The notes beneath the pieces were generated by a model. It saw only the letters and a program-made list of their open reading frames with translations. It had not been told where the DNA came from and made no database searches. From Diadema setosum (Eukaryota > Echinodermata > Echinoidea > Diadematoida > Diadematidae), in the NCBI GenBank assembly GCA_033980235.1, contig CM067072.1, positions 25,264,192-25,328,191 of the forward strand: DNA of 64,000 bases. Reading direction: 5' to 3'. Position numbers and translations under genes: made by a program. Positions 21,003-33,719 of this stretch are shown here, piece after piece (the first letter of the stretch is position 1; every line of letters starts with the position of its first letter).

Positions 21003-24000
21003 TTAAGAATTGGGATTGTCTAGGGAAGTTGGGATTTGGGGCATCACATGCTAAATGAAACGGATTGTATACAAAATGGGTGAAGACCAAGTGGCAATAA
21101 AGCATTTCAATGTTTAGTGAGAAGGGCTTGTGATGAAAATTAGTAATGATGTGTTGAACAAAAAAAAAAAAACTTACAAGTTCTGGGTAGGATTTTCTTT
21201 CCTCCAGCTTCTTTGTCTTATTATTGGCACAGATGTTCTTAGTCCGAGAAAGGACTAAATCCTCTTCAGAAGCCGTCATCACCTTGAAAATAAAAGAGGT
21301 TTCTAATAAAATATGTGTTCTTAATTATCCACACCCATTTACCACATGCCATAATAAATTATTCTGTCAGTTAATTTCCAAAACAGCATGAAAATAACAC
21401 TTTAATTTCATGGCACATTTCATATCAGATTTTCTTAGAGATGCAAAGCTTGAGCATGATGTTATTTTTAACCCCTTGCACTAAGATTATCCTCTAAAAG
21501 TTTATTGACCCATGCCCTCCTGGACAAAAATGAGGTAACAACAAGAAATCCCGAAGTGCTTGGTTACCTGCTCCTCTGTAGGCTTTCTGTCCCCAGTTTC
21601 CTATAGATTATAGAAACTTGTAAGTGATAAATTTTAGTACATAAAAATATGTTTCACAGTGTAGAAAACTAAAGGGAGCAGACCATAATTCTCCCCCATA
21701 GCCCAGTTATTCTGAAATGCTTGCCAGAAGTTGAAGTTCATCAACCCTTCTGTTTAAGCCTGGAAAACTCACAAAATCAATTTGTGTGAGAGTAAGATCC
21801 TCACTGAATGGACTAAATAATAAAATGCTCTTATTTTAATTACACATCAAATTAAACATTGCTGCTGAGTAATCACCATACTGAAATAATAGTATACTTG
21901 TAAATTGTTCAAATAATCATCATACTGAAATAATAGTATATTTGTAAATTGTTCAAACTTTTTGAAAGAATATGCCAAAAATTGTATTTAGAACATTAAC
22001 CATCAATCTTCGATCATGATCAATTCTCTGTAACATGACATCACTGGGTTATCTTCATAACAACCACAGCTACCAATAATGCTAGTAGTTAGAATTATAA
22101 CCTGTGATATATCAGAAATATGCAGTTATTTAACCCTTGACTTCCAAACTATATCTACATTGGACTTCAGATACCTAAATCTATCAAAGCAGGAATATCC
22201 ATACCAATCTAAATCCCAATTTAGCTTTTCTTCCTGTACATAAGAAAGAAAATGTAACTTCTACCTTCTACTGGCATAAAACTTTTACCAAACTTAAACA
22301 GAGGTTGAATAGTTATAAAATGAGTACACTCATTAAAAGAAGAGTGCTCTACATGATTATTTTAACTATGTTCATGAGAATTGGCCTACATTATTGCAAT
22401 TACAGCTTTTCAAGCTAGCCTGGATCATTGACCCTGAAACTCTAATTGACCCCTAACATGCCAAGTTCAGGGAAAGGTTCACACGGTGGCATGCCAGGTG
22501 CACGTCTTCGTCCAATCATCACAGTCACTGTAATGCCAACTGAACTGTGTGGACTGCATTGTATGCATGATTGGTTCTATTGTTTAGTGTGCACCCAAAT
22601 GTCAACATTGCTTTTCTTTGGCTTCTTTTGTTATTACTGACTAGAAATTCAAGTGTGTAATATCTTGCCTCCAAATAAATCTGGCACCCATGGCAAAGAT
22701 CATGGTAAGGGTTCTAAAGAAAGAGGATACTCTGGTGAATCTTTAGAATCGGGCTAAGTACTGGAATTACAGCCTTTGAATTATTATATTATTTTAAGCA
22801 GAAACCCAGACTCTTATCTTTCGCATCTACTCCGCTGGGGCATGACAAGAAGTTTTTTTTTTTTTTTTTGTATTTATAAATAAAGGGAACTTGATTATGA
22901 AAAGTGGACTTCAATTTGTAAATTGTCTCTTCGTTTTTTTTTTTCAATACACAAATAATGCAAACCTACACTTAGATGAATCAAACAACAAAGGAAAGAT
23001 AGCATTGTGTTCAAAATTGTGTAGATAATTTTCAGAAGTATTTTTATTTTATTTAAGTTGCTTTTGTCTCCAATTTCACAGATTAAGTCCATTCCAGTTA
23101 CAATGTGTTAGAGATGGGAGTAATTGATGCATTAAAAAACATTTATGTCAAAACATTCTAATTTAATTTTTTAGTAAAACTTGGGAAGCTTGTACTTTGA
23201 AAATAAATGTAGAGTTAAATGTGATTTACTGATTGACACACATTAAAGTTTTGACTTTTAACAGAGCATTTATTCAGACCTCACACAGGTTACACAAACC
23301 TATGTATCAACATGTTAGAGGTTGATCTGTTAAATAAGCAAAGAACACTAAATAGTTTATTACTTAATGTTATTCTGGTAAAACAAGTCTTAAACAAACC
23401 TTAATCTAGTTTCAATAATTATAAGTATCAACTGAATGTGTAAATATGTTTCCTATTTAAACAGCCATTATAAACTGTAATATTTAATTTTGTTACAATG
23501 TAAACTAAGACAACAAAATTATGCATCAACAGGAAGGCATTAGTAAATGTATGTTATGTGCCAAATTAATAAATCTACACCAGGTCAGAGTGACGAGTAA
23601 CAGTTGGAAGTACAAATTAGTGTTTGTTCAAGTAACAGTAAAAACCTGAAATGTTGAAGATGAGCTGATACTTGGGACTACTCTCCAGCGGGTAACTGTG
23701 GCACATTCAGAATTACCCTGTATAAAGATACTTTCGGCTGCGTGAAATTGGCAACATTTTAACTATTTCTACAATTTACTCAAATCAAGTTTCTGACCAA
23801 TAAAAACAAAGCTTCTAGAGTAACAAGGAAACAATAGACACTGTAAAAAAAAAAAGAAAAAAAAAAGAATACACCAATGACTGTTTATTATATTTCCCAT
23901 AACATTCTGCACATACTTTTAACTGATGAATTAAATGTTAGTGAAAAAAGAAAGTAAATTCAATATCAAGTTGTAAGACTGGAACTGCAAATGTTGGAGA

Positions 24001-24194
24001 ATCTGTTTTGTCAATCAAAAACACTAAAGATGTACGTGTGTAATAGGAAGGGTCCACATTATTACATTTCTCTTCAAAATAGAAGAGTCAACACATCATT
24101 GCTAGTCAGCAGTTCAAAACATTAGTGTATTTTCCTAATACACTTTTAAATCATTAGGCATAACAAGGGCTAAGATAAATTCACATTTAATGCA
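21003..24194. other. non-coding AT-rich stretch
   Basis: No gene or TIR element can be supported. It contains a 44-bp tandem duplication (about 21870-21957), poly-T or poly-A runs near 22855, 22935 and 23850, and otherwise unstructured sequence. Confidence 0.6.
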
Positions 24195-24990
24195 AGCTCC
24201 GTATGGTCCAACTAGAAAAAACTCCTTGTTTGGAACTGTGGAATCCTACTGGATCTAGATTTACATACATATGTGGGCCCAGTGGGGAGACCCTAAGTGC
24301 CATAAACAGCTTTCATTCCTCACCTATGTATCTACACTATATAACTTATAACAATGCAACATGCCCCTCCCCGAATGTTTTACCCTTTCCAACACAGGGG
24401 CCCCGAGTGGGTCATCCCAGCTAATGTCATGAACAACCAGATACTCTTCACTTATAAAGGAATACCTACAATATATATTTTGACTGTTCCACTTCTTGAT
24501 CGGAGAAGATGACGTTCACAACTTCAAGAGTTTTGCCCCTTTGTTACCTTCCCCCTGGGCAACCATGGGGGCCACATGCACATTCAATGAAATTCCCGCC
24601 GCCTACCCATAATCAAGATTCATACCAAGTCTGGATAACATTCAGTCATGTATTTTAAGGAAGACAAAATCTACCTTTTTCCCTTGAAGTGTCCCACACC
24701 CCCCCCCCCCCCCCCCCAATTAGCCCCTCCCCCTCCACATGGGCTCAAGGGGCCACCACAGGGTCTGTCATGCAAAGGTTTTATTCCTCACGTATAAGGT
24801 ATAGATGTACATACAATTTAACCTGACCAGTCTACTTCTGGATCTATATACAAGATTTTTGACATGACAAGAGTTCTTCCCCCCCCCCCCCCCACCAGAT
24901 TTGGTTTTTGTTGGTGACCTGGGGGGGGGGGGGGTTGAATCAACCAGCCTTGACAACTCGGCCGCCGACCGCGCAATTGCCACGAAAATT
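24195..24990 (+). repeat. diverged tandem repeat with long C/G runs
   Basis: Blocks containing 'ggggcc', 'gtcatg(a/c)', 'ttcctcac(g/t)tat' and 'acatac' recur about every 300 bp. C-runs lie near 24700 and 24880 and a G-run near 24920. The same family appears at 30000-30440. No ORF is convincing. Confidence 0.5.
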
Positions 24991-25123
24991 TGCACGTATG
25001 TTACCTGTGGCGTGCTCTACCAAACTGAAAAAAAAATCAAACATTTTCATTCTTTTGATTCTATATTAATTAATTGTACTAATTTATGCATGATATCACA
25101 AATTTTGCTCTAAATCAAAAAAC

Positions 25124-26580
25124 TTAAGCTCCTAGAATCCTAAATTTTGGTTTAAATATTCTCTGCAGCAAGTCCTCGTACTTCCCCTGGGACAGCTTTG
25201 GGGCACGTTGATACAGCTGTCTGGGCAATGGGGCATACACCCTGTGGCAACGACCCTGACCAAGCGTTAGGGTGAAAAACTGCTCCTGATGGTGAGAACT
25301 TTTGAAGAACACATTGTCTGGGCAGTCCTTCATCACTTTGACCTGTTTGAACTTTGTCCAGTCAACAGGTTCACCCTCATCTGAGGATCTGACCCTAAGG
25401 ATCCCAAGTGCTTGTGAGTATGCCTTCCAATCTAGGACATCACAAGTCTTGACACACTTCACGGTATATGGCCCTACATCTGACACGTTTCTGGCCTCCT
25501 TCATCAAACTGGCCAGGTGAGATGGGTGCACAATTTCAGGGGCCCGAGCAACCTTTTGCTCAATGACCGAGTGCATTGAGTCGCACTCGCTCTGCCCATG
25601 GTTTGTATCGAAGTAGTGAAATGTGATTGTCTGAACATGCAATGACTCCTTCAGGAAGGCTCTTGCCATGGCTGGGAGGACAGAGTTTTTGTTCTGTCCA
25701 CCACAGCCGTCACTATACAGATCTACAGATTCGACCCCTTTTGCATCGACCTCTCGCAGAAAGTCAAGCAAGTAGGTAGCTACCTCACATGACCCACGCT
25801 TTGTGATAGTTTCATTGGACAGATAACATAGTCCCTCTTTGGTTCAGAGATCGTACACTGTGAAATTATAGTATGCGAGCCTTCTCTTGTAAGATATCTC
25901 GGCACGATTGCTTTTGGGCAAGTATAAAACTTGCCGCAGGTTGAAAGCTGCGCATGCATGTGACTCATTCACTTTCTGGGCCTTTTCCTTGCTTTGCCCT
26001 TTGAGTTCTCGCACCTTTTCAATTTCTGCACGGTGGGTTGTGAACATGTCATGGATAGATTGCTTTGCTTCACCTTCTAGGGTCTCATGATTGGCGCAGA
26101 GCCCGCACATATCCTTCTTGGGTCTATGGATTGTAGTTCAGATCTTTGAACACTCTTTTGTAAGTTGAGAGGGAAGCAATTTTTCCCATTCTCTTTTACA
26201 AACATAATGTACATTTGATTCTTTGTCAAGTCCGGCGCCACATAGATGCACATGGAAGAGGACCGGCAGTAGTGTGAAGGGACATGGGGGAGTCTCTTTA
26301 GGTGGTTCTTGATTTTTTCCCTTTGTTGAGGATCAACATTGTGTGCCCCTCCTCTCTTCTCCCCCTCTACTAGCTTACAGTCATTTGCCATTTTACTAAG
26401 GACTGTTCTCACTTGTCGGTCAGAGAGTCCAAGAGTTGTCAAAAATAATTTCCGACATACCCTCTTTGTAAGTCCATCAGCAGAAGGCAACATGTAGGTT
26501 ACAGACTGTTTCTTACGCCCAGCCCCTTGGATGGGCTTACAAGACATGTGACGTGCAAGCCACTCTCTTTGGCGAGTCAA
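25124..26580 (-). pseudogene. transposase-like gene, 'SDGCGGQNKN' family
   Basis: The N-terminal frame (26580-26077) has CRKLFLTTLGLSDRQVRTVL and PHVPSHYCRSS. A frameshift near 26105 leads to KKDMCGLC (Cys pair), a charged helix, FNLRQVLYLPKS and YNFTVYDL. An in-frame TGA (25844-25846) interrupts the last frame, which continues with LYSDGCGGQNKN, HYFDTNHGQSECDS and a C-terminal region. I know this as a widespread uncharacterised invertebrate family. The Asp-rich SDGCGGQ and HGQSECD motifs suggest an RNase H-like transposase core, but that is inference. It shares its core layout with 52999-55360. Confidence 0.7.
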
Positions 26581-26599
26581 GTTACCTAGGCTGACAGTT

Positions 26600-28332
26600 C
26601 ATGTTAGATAGATCTGAGTATCACTTATGATTGTGAGAATGAAGGTGTAGATCTAACGTCAATTCCTGATAATCCGCCACTTGCGAGTTAGTCCTATGGA
26701 CTTCCGGGTTGGTGTATCAAAACTGGTATTCTGCCAAACTCCGCCAACCATAGAAAGACGGGTATTATCCTGCGCACGCAAGTCTATCTGTGTGCCATCT
26801 TATTTGAACGTGTCCAAAACACTCTCGTAAAACCGCCAGTCGATAATCTTGAAAAATCTGAAGCATCCTCGCATTAAAAATGGTTTTATCATCTTCTACA
26901 TATCGTAAGCTACTTTCGAGTAAAGATAGTTTGAATTTGTTCTGAAAAAGCAGCGATTTCGCGATGTACTTAGCGCGATGTTAACCTGTCGCGCGAACCG
27001 ATTTTCGATCTGGGCGCAATGCAATGCAAAATAGATGTCTGGTGGCTTACAGGTAGTGTTGACTTAACGATAGATGACATTATGTAGAGTCTACCTACAT
27101 GTACTTTTGAATTTGATGCAAATGATTGTGACAGCAGATATTTAAATTCAGGTCTAATTTAGCTGTTACTTCTAGTCCTAGTTATTCTACCAAGCAAATG
27201 TCAAGGAGTCAAAGCAAGTTTAATAAAAGTGTTTCAGTTAACAAAAGATATATGACCAAGCGTTGTGGGACCGGACCACGTAAGGCATAGCAAGTACAGA
27301 GAAACATGATTACATATTACGTGGGACTGACTGAAAAAATCTAAGCTCTTCACTATTTTGTTTGACACTTTGAATTGACATACGAACTACATATACTTAA
27401 TATTTTTCCTTCGATTTATATAACAAATGATATAGAATGTTATAAAGACGTTTACACTTCCCAATTTGTCTTTTATTTCCGATTTTTAAAAGAGCCTTGC
27501 CCTGAGGTCTGTGACTGCCGACTTGCCTGAAAAATTGACCTCACAATGCAGCACGCCAGCTACAATCATTTTAAGGAGATTCTCGTAATTATTTTCAAGA
27601 CCGAATGTATTTTATTCGCAAATAGAGAATTCTATCACCGCACGTGTGCAATGTCAATGAGCCCTCACCGCTGATGTTAAAATAAACACAGTCAAGTCTG
27701 AAGTGCAGTTGTTAAAGGGGAAAAGAATTGTCGATCTGGTCTCAGTAAGTTTTTCATGTTTTTATCTCTTTTTTATGTGACAAATTACTCATTAGAGTAG
27801 ACTCTAGTTAATTTGTTATCAAAACAAAAATCATTTCACAAAGACTTTCAAAGTAACAGTTAATGATAATGGCAGTGACTGATTCAAATTCGGTCCTAGG
27901 AGGGTTAAAATAGACAATGCCTGTATGGTGTACAGGTGTACTGTCTTTAAGCCTCAGTGAACTACACCTGCGTTCAGTTATGTCAGTATTGTAGGCTACA
28001 CTGCTCTATCTCTAGATCTACCACACCTAGTCTACTGAGCTCTACAACGTTTACACACATAAAGATTTTGTACTGTAGATGGACATGATTTTTGGCGTAT
28101 GGGACTACAGTAATTCAGTACCTGAAATCTTGACTGCTGGCCCTGTCAAAGTTACAATAAATCTGTAAATTAACTGATAAATTTATTTAGGAGCACAATT
28201 CAGTAAAATTGTAAAATACGTACCTAACCAAAGGTTGATCTGTGGTTATCCGGCACCAGTAAAGTGTATACTCCGGTAGATCCATGGGCATACCCCGCCC
28301 ATGGGCATTCGGAGATCACTGTGACAACCCTC
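26600..28332. other. no recognisable gene
   Basis: Mixed-composition sequence with a few CG-containing patches (26940-27010). An 8-bp hairpin, CCATGGGC / GCCCATGG, is at 28282-28304. No TIR pair or coding frame stands out. It could hold the 5' flank of the gene at 25124-26580. Confidence 0.5.
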
Positions 28333-28559
28333 GCGTTCAGCCGAACCGACGAATAGTGATTCGCCAGTTCGTGTGAATGGAGATCGTTGATTTGCGGTCA
28401 GGGCCAAATTTTAACTGAAATTTTCTCTAAGATGACATAAAATTATAACTTAAAAATTGCAAACAGAATAGCCCTTGGTATAAACTATCTAAAAATGGGG
28501 AAAAGTGGAAATCCAAAATTTCGGAGTTTTTTGACCGATTCGTCGGTTTGTGTGAACGC
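28333..28559. mobile_element. small MITE cutting an ORF
   Basis: GCGTTCAGCCGAACCGACGA at the left is inverted at the right as GCGTTCACACAAACCGACGA. The 227-bp element lies at the C-terminal end of the orphan gene at 28560-29910, whose frame is read into it. Confidence 0.55.
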
Positions 28560-29910
28560 TGACGATGTAGTTTCACCGATGACGTTAATTTTGTTAATAT
28601 TTGTCTCACTGCTAGTAGATCCACATGTGCCGTTGCCTTCTTCACTTGTCACACTGAGATTAGATTCACCCATGACATTACTGTCTTCGCTCGTCACACT
28701 TTGAGTCGTTTCAGGAACTTGTGTATAATATTGTCACACTGTCAGTTTCAATGTAACTTGGCAGACTGCCTGTACTTTCAAGAAGTTCAATGAAATTTGG
28801 CATATTGCCAGGGGCTTCAACTTCTACATCACTAGTTTCAAAAATGTGTTCTTTACTCACATCATGAGAAGTTCCTGCAGATTTCAAAGCCTGCATTCCA
28901 ACTTGCTTGCCCTTGTCTGCCTTCCTCTCGGATCTCTGTTTATATAACTTGCCCTTGTGAATTTCGATTTCTGTTTTTTCCCAAAGCACTTTTCTGAGTT
29001 TCAACTTGAGTTCAGATATTTGTTGCTCAATTCCTGCGGCTTGTGAAAATAGATTGGAATTGACTGCTTTCACTTTCCCCTTCCCAAGATATTCAATTTG
29101 CACTTTCAAACTATCAATCAGCTTGTTCAGGGAATCAAGTTGTTCCTCACGTGCAGACTCAGTGGAGTAGGTCTTGACGTTTTTCTGCTTAGAATGTCCA
29201 AACACTTTACTTCTGGATTTCTTGCCGTGTTTGTACTCATATCCTGATTCATGAACCTGTTTTCTTGCCTCTTCCAAGAGTTTCCCTCTATTTTGCAAGA
29301 GAAATGGATTTTGTAGTTCAAGAGATCATGCAGAAGAATTAATACGTTACTGATAGGAATTCAGTTTTTTAGAATTGCAACATTTTTTTGATCGCTCCTC
29401 AATTTCACTCTCACTAAGGCTTGCTTCTGAACCAGTTACACGAGTATGTGGAGTAGAAGGCGGGGTTTCTCTGCTTACAACTATTGTACCGTTAACTACT
29501 TTCAGGCTTGACTGCAATGTGTGTTTCTCTGGGGTGGCGAGTTTGAAACTTTCTGCTGCTTTAGTGTCATTTGCTGGAGTACTTGTATGTTTCTCTGGGG
29601 TGGCAAGTTTGAGACTTTCTGCTGCTTTTCATTTGCTGAAGTACATCTGGGTCGAACAAAATGGAGAATCATTTTCTCTTTGTCCGGAAATGTGTATTTC
29701 TCTACATTTTTGTCCAAATAATCCGAAAACTCTTCATTGAAAACAAGTAATCGTTCTAGTGTGTGATGCTTGATGCTTGGACACATATTTCTGCATTCAT
29801 TGACAAGGTCCTGCATGTCACAGACTGAAATGTTTGTTTTTTTTTCAGTTCCTTTCCATCCTCCACAACTGTAGCAAGAACACGTACAGGAACATGGCCG
29901 GGAGTAGTAA
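28560..29910 (-). pseudogene. orphan coiled-coil gene remnant
   Basis: A putative acceptor (TTTTATAG) near 29915 opens a Cys-rich segment (RPCSCTCSCYSCGGWKG), then MQDLVNECRNMCPSIKHH and VFNEEFSDYLDKNVEKY. A 4-bp loss in the first of two 22-residue repeats (KAAESLKLATPEKH type; 29520-29640) shifts the frame. After stops come LLQNRGKLLEEARKQVHESG, KSRSKVFG and a coiled coil (IEQQISELKLKLRKVLWEK), then an acidic tail in another frame. The 'RSRSK' plus coiled-coil layout recalls uncharacterised invertebrate proteins. Function is unknown. Several frame breaks mark it as decayed. Confidence 0.45.
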
Positions 29911-29999
29911 TGTCCTATAAAAGAGAAGGAATAGGGAAAAAAAAACCCTCAGTTGAGCATTGAAACAAGAGCCCCAGTATGCGAAGTTTCCTGTAAAGG

Positions 30000-30440
30000 C
30001 CCTTCCCCCCCTTTTTTTTTTGTTGGGGGGGGGGGGGGGACTCCCTCTAGGGACCTAAGGGGGCTATCGTAGGTCTTGTCATGAACAAACATTCTTCATA
30101 CATAAAGCTACATCTACAAATACACCTTGACCCTACTGCTTTAGGGTCTGGAGAAAAACATAGAGTTTTGAAGTTTTTTGCAATATTTACTTTGGGGCCC
30201 CTCCTCCTTAGCCCCTTTGGGCCACATACCTCGTATGAATATTCTTTATTAAAGTCCCTACCCCTTAAGGATGATCTCCACAAAGTTTGCTTGAAATTCA
30301 GCAACTGGTTCTTAAGATGATGAAAATGTGCCCCCCCCTCCCCCTTGGGCCCCCACCCAAAAGTTGAACCCCCTCTAGGGGCCCAGCTTAGGTCTTCCAA
30401 TGAACAAACTATATTCGTTATACTTATATTCATTTTTGAC
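30000..30440 (+). repeat. second copy of the 24195-type repeat
   Basis: 'ctctagggacctaag' and 'gtcatgaacaaac' recur about 330 bp later as 'ctctaggggcccagc' and 'ccaatgaacaaac'. A G-run lies at 30025-30040. This is the same repeat family as 24195-24990. Confidence 0.5.
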
Positions 30441-30997
30441 TCTTTACAAAGACTTAAGCTTTCTTTGGAATGGAAAACCTGATTGCATTAAACGGAGTAT
30501 TATGATGAATATAAGAGTGGGGGCTTGAAATTTACACATGTGCAGAATTTTTGCCAGTTTTAAGGACAGTATGGGTCCGGAGGTTTATGGAGGAAGATGA
30601 AGGCGGTATTGAAAAATTAAAATTAATTACAACAAAGTGTTTGCATTCAATTGGAGGAAAAACATTTTTTCAGGGCAACTTGCAACAGACTGTGAAAATT
30701 CACTAGTAAATCAGCTTTGGAATGATCTTTTAAAGGCATGATCTCAACATAGGTACTTTAAGCCTGTTGAATATGGGGATATATTGTTTTGTTGTTCTTG
30801 TAAATTTTAAACTCTGCTTTCTATCCAAGGAACTCCGTGGTCCACCACCAGATTCAATATGGCCATACTAACATAAAATCAGAATGTTCTTGTATCTAGA
30901 GAGTTTGATACACTCGCCAATCACCATCCCCATGCTATTATGAATGGCATAAGGGGATTGGCTGTGCAATGGCAGCTGAACGGTGACAAAACTACAT
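30441..30997. other. no recognisable feature
   Basis: AT-rich, without a supportable gene or repeat. Confidence 0.55.
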
Positions 30998-31185
30998 ACA
31001 GTCAACTCCGCCTAAGTCGACGTCGCATATCTCTAATAATAGGCTAAGTCGATGTCTTTAAAAAAGTCCCAATATTATTTCTCTCCATAGACTTGCTTGC
31101 TTGCTCTGCATTTAAGTTGAATTAACACCTAAGTGGACGCAATTCATGCAGTCCCGTGAAAATCGACTTACACAAAGTTGACTGT
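30998..31185. mobile_element. pogo-like MITE
   Basis: ACAGTCAACTCCGCCTAAGT at the left is inverted at the right as ACAGTCAACTTTGTGTAAGT. TA precedes CAGT on the left; the right flank is TG. The CAGTCAAC start is shared with the fragment inside 18559-18750. Length is 188 bp. Confidence 0.65.
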
Positions 31186-31327
31186 GCTGTGTTTAGGGAT
31201 TTTCAGCAAAACCATACCCCAGGTCTCAGTTTTCAGTTGCACACCCTGCTATAATAGGCAATTATCCCCCCCCCCCCCTTTTATTTTTCCATGTTTTTCT
31301 GTCATAGAGATCAGTATCATACTCACT

Positions 31328-33291
31328 AGGCCTGTGACGAATACCTATTTTTATGCCTCCGCCACGAAGTGGTGCCGGAGGCATTATGTTTTCGGGTTGT
31401 CCGTCCGTCCGTCCTTCCGTCCGTCCGTCCTTCCGTCCGTCCGTCCTTCCGTCCGTCCGTCCGTCCGTCCTTCCGACCATCCGTAATGAATTTTGTGGAC
31501 AGGGTAACTATCAAAACCTTTTGAGGTATCCTAATGAAACTTGGCATGTATGTGTATTAGGGGGTGAAGTTGTGCCTATCAATTTTTGGGTGCACATGCT
31601 CAAGGTCAAAGGTCAAAAGGTCAAGGTCAAATGCTTAAAATTTCACTATTTCCCCCATAGCTATGCAATGCCTGAAGATATTTTCTTTAAACTTAGTGTA
31701 TACATGTATTACCCAATTAAGATTCTCTGGTAAAAGTTTGGGGTCATGAGGTCAAAAGGTCAAAGGTCAAAAGGTCAAGTAAAATGTTAAAATTTCACTT
31801 TTTTCTCTCTATCTTGGAAATTGTTCAAGGTATCTTTATGGAACAAAGTATATATGCATGTACTGACTGGCAGTGGTTATCTAGGGAATTTGGGGTTCAT
31901 GGGGTCAAAGGTCAGGGGTCAAAGGTCAAGGGCAATACTTCAAAATTTTACTATTTTCCTTATATTTATGCAATACCAGCAGGATTATTTTTTTTAAAAC
32001 TTGATGTATGCATGTATAACCCACTAGATATTCTCTGGGATTTTTTTTTACTTTTGCCAAGAAGGTCAAAGGTCAAAAGGTCAAAGATCAAGTGAAAGTG
32101 CTGAACTTACTTCTTTCTCCATATCTCGGAAGTGGCTCAAGTTAGTATGTATGTTCTGCCTGACAGTGATTTTCTTATGAATCAAAGGCCAGATGAAAAT
32201 GATAACAATTTACTGTTCAATACAGAAATTGCACTTTTACTCCATACCTTGAAAATTACTCAAGTGTGTAAACTTATGAAAGGGTCAAAGTCGAAGTTAA
32301 AGTACTTAAATCCCCAAATACATGCTCTCCTATTCATCCAATTAAACATAGGTCAAGGAAGGTGAACATTTGATACATTTGTGACAAACATGTCATTTTA
32401 ATATTTTGCCAATTTTGTGAAAATGTAATCACACATTGTACACATGTACTATAGACCTATTAGGAGAATCATGCATTATGGCGGAGGCATACCAGTCGCC
32501 ATAGCGACATTTCTAGTTCTTATTTGAATATTCGACCATGAATGATTCAAATAGTTCGAATATTTGAATATCTGAAGTTCTGCCAAAAGCACTCAAAAAG
32601 ACCACTCGCAGACTCTGTCTAAAATTGAGATACTGACAGCACTGTATCACTCAGCTGACTCAGCTGAGCCACAGCCACTGGCAATTCACCCAATGCAAAG
32701 TGTACGCAATGCACACACCATGCACACCGTGATCAGACATTTGCATGAAATTACAACAATAACTAGCAAAAATATCACCTTTTTAAATGCAGGTTTTCAA
32801 AATTTGCTGTGTTGTTCTCGTTTTATCATTTTGGTTTAATTTTTTCACAGATTTTTAAAGTTTTTATCCAACAAACTCTTACCAGAAATCACATAAATAC
32901 GGAAATAAGAGAACATAGTCAACTCATCATTATTGCCAATTTGCCGATTTTGTATACAGTGATCAATCTGGAAATATTAGGAATGCTTTAAAGTACATAA
33001 TACATCAATGTGATCCCAAAAATAGCGACGTTTTGCAATTAGCAACGATAATTTCAATGAGTTTTGCGGCGGATAATTTCGTAACTTTGCAGTTGTTCCT
33101 TTTTTTTGTTTTGCATTTATTTTGTGTGAAATAGTTCGCCAATAGAAGAGTTCTAAGCAATTATTTTCTTGGTATTCGAACAGCTGTGCAGATATTCTTT
33201 GTTTACGAACATTGGAGTACTATAAAAAGCACCATTCAAATGCCGATCAACAGAAAGGTATTCAAAAAATTTGAATGTTTGTCCCAGGCCT
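31328..33291. mobile_element. hAT-like MITE interrupted by a Helitron
   Basis: AGGCCTGTGACGAATA at 31328-31343 is matched, inverted, by AGGCCTGGGACAAACATTC ending at 33291. Without the Helitron (31344-32516) the left end continues TTCTTATTTGAATATTCG. The ends resemble hAT-type elements rich in GAATATTCG. The target duplication was not resolved. Confidence 0.5.
31344..32516 (+). mobile_element. Helitron-like element, complete copy
   Basis: This 1,173-bp element starts (C)CTATTTTTATGCCTCCGCC, where the expected TC start is CC. It has an early hairpin (ATGCCTCCG / CGGAGGCAT) and a (TCCG)n tract. It ends with hairpin GTCGC / GCGAC, ATTT and CTAG. It lies between A (31343) and T (32517), the Helitron target. 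The interior has many AGGTCA direct repeats and no helicase ORF, so it is non-autonomous. The ORFs in it derive from simple repeats. Confidence 0.75.
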
Positions 33292-33589
33292 ACTTGGTAC
33301 TCACATACTGACATGATTCACAAGCATCAACATGAAAGACCATGGCTAGTGTCAATACCAAAAGGGTGCTTATCATGTATGCATGGCTCACAGAGTGCTC
33401 AGTGCTTCATATGACTGCATGATGGTATTGATTGACAAAACTATTGCAGATCTTTACAAATATTCTGGTATTCATGAAACAAAGATTTGAAGAAAAACAA
33501 TTTTAAATCATACAGATGAGGTCATATGTATTTTGTAGCAATTACATGGTGTCCCCACTCGAATAGAATTCCTGTGAGGATCGCCTCCA

Positions 33590-33715
33590 TGTATTTGGGG
33601 ACATTTTAAATGTACAGTTGTCCCCCTTGCCCTCATGGATTTGGAGTCATTTTAAATGTACAGTTTTCCCTCTTGCCCCCATGGATTTGGAGACATTTTG
33701 AATGTACAGTTCCCA
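33590..33715 (+). repeat. minisatellite, about 50-60 bp x 3
   Basis: The segment 'catggatttggagacatttt(a/g)aatgtacagtt' occurs in three consecutive diverged copies. Confidence 0.75.
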
Positions 33716-33719
33716 CCCC

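Noticed and set aside
31178..31733. ORFs rich in RPSVRPS / GRTDGRTD on both strands
   Set aside because: Translations of the (TCCG)n microsatellite inside the Helitron, open on both strands because of the repeat.
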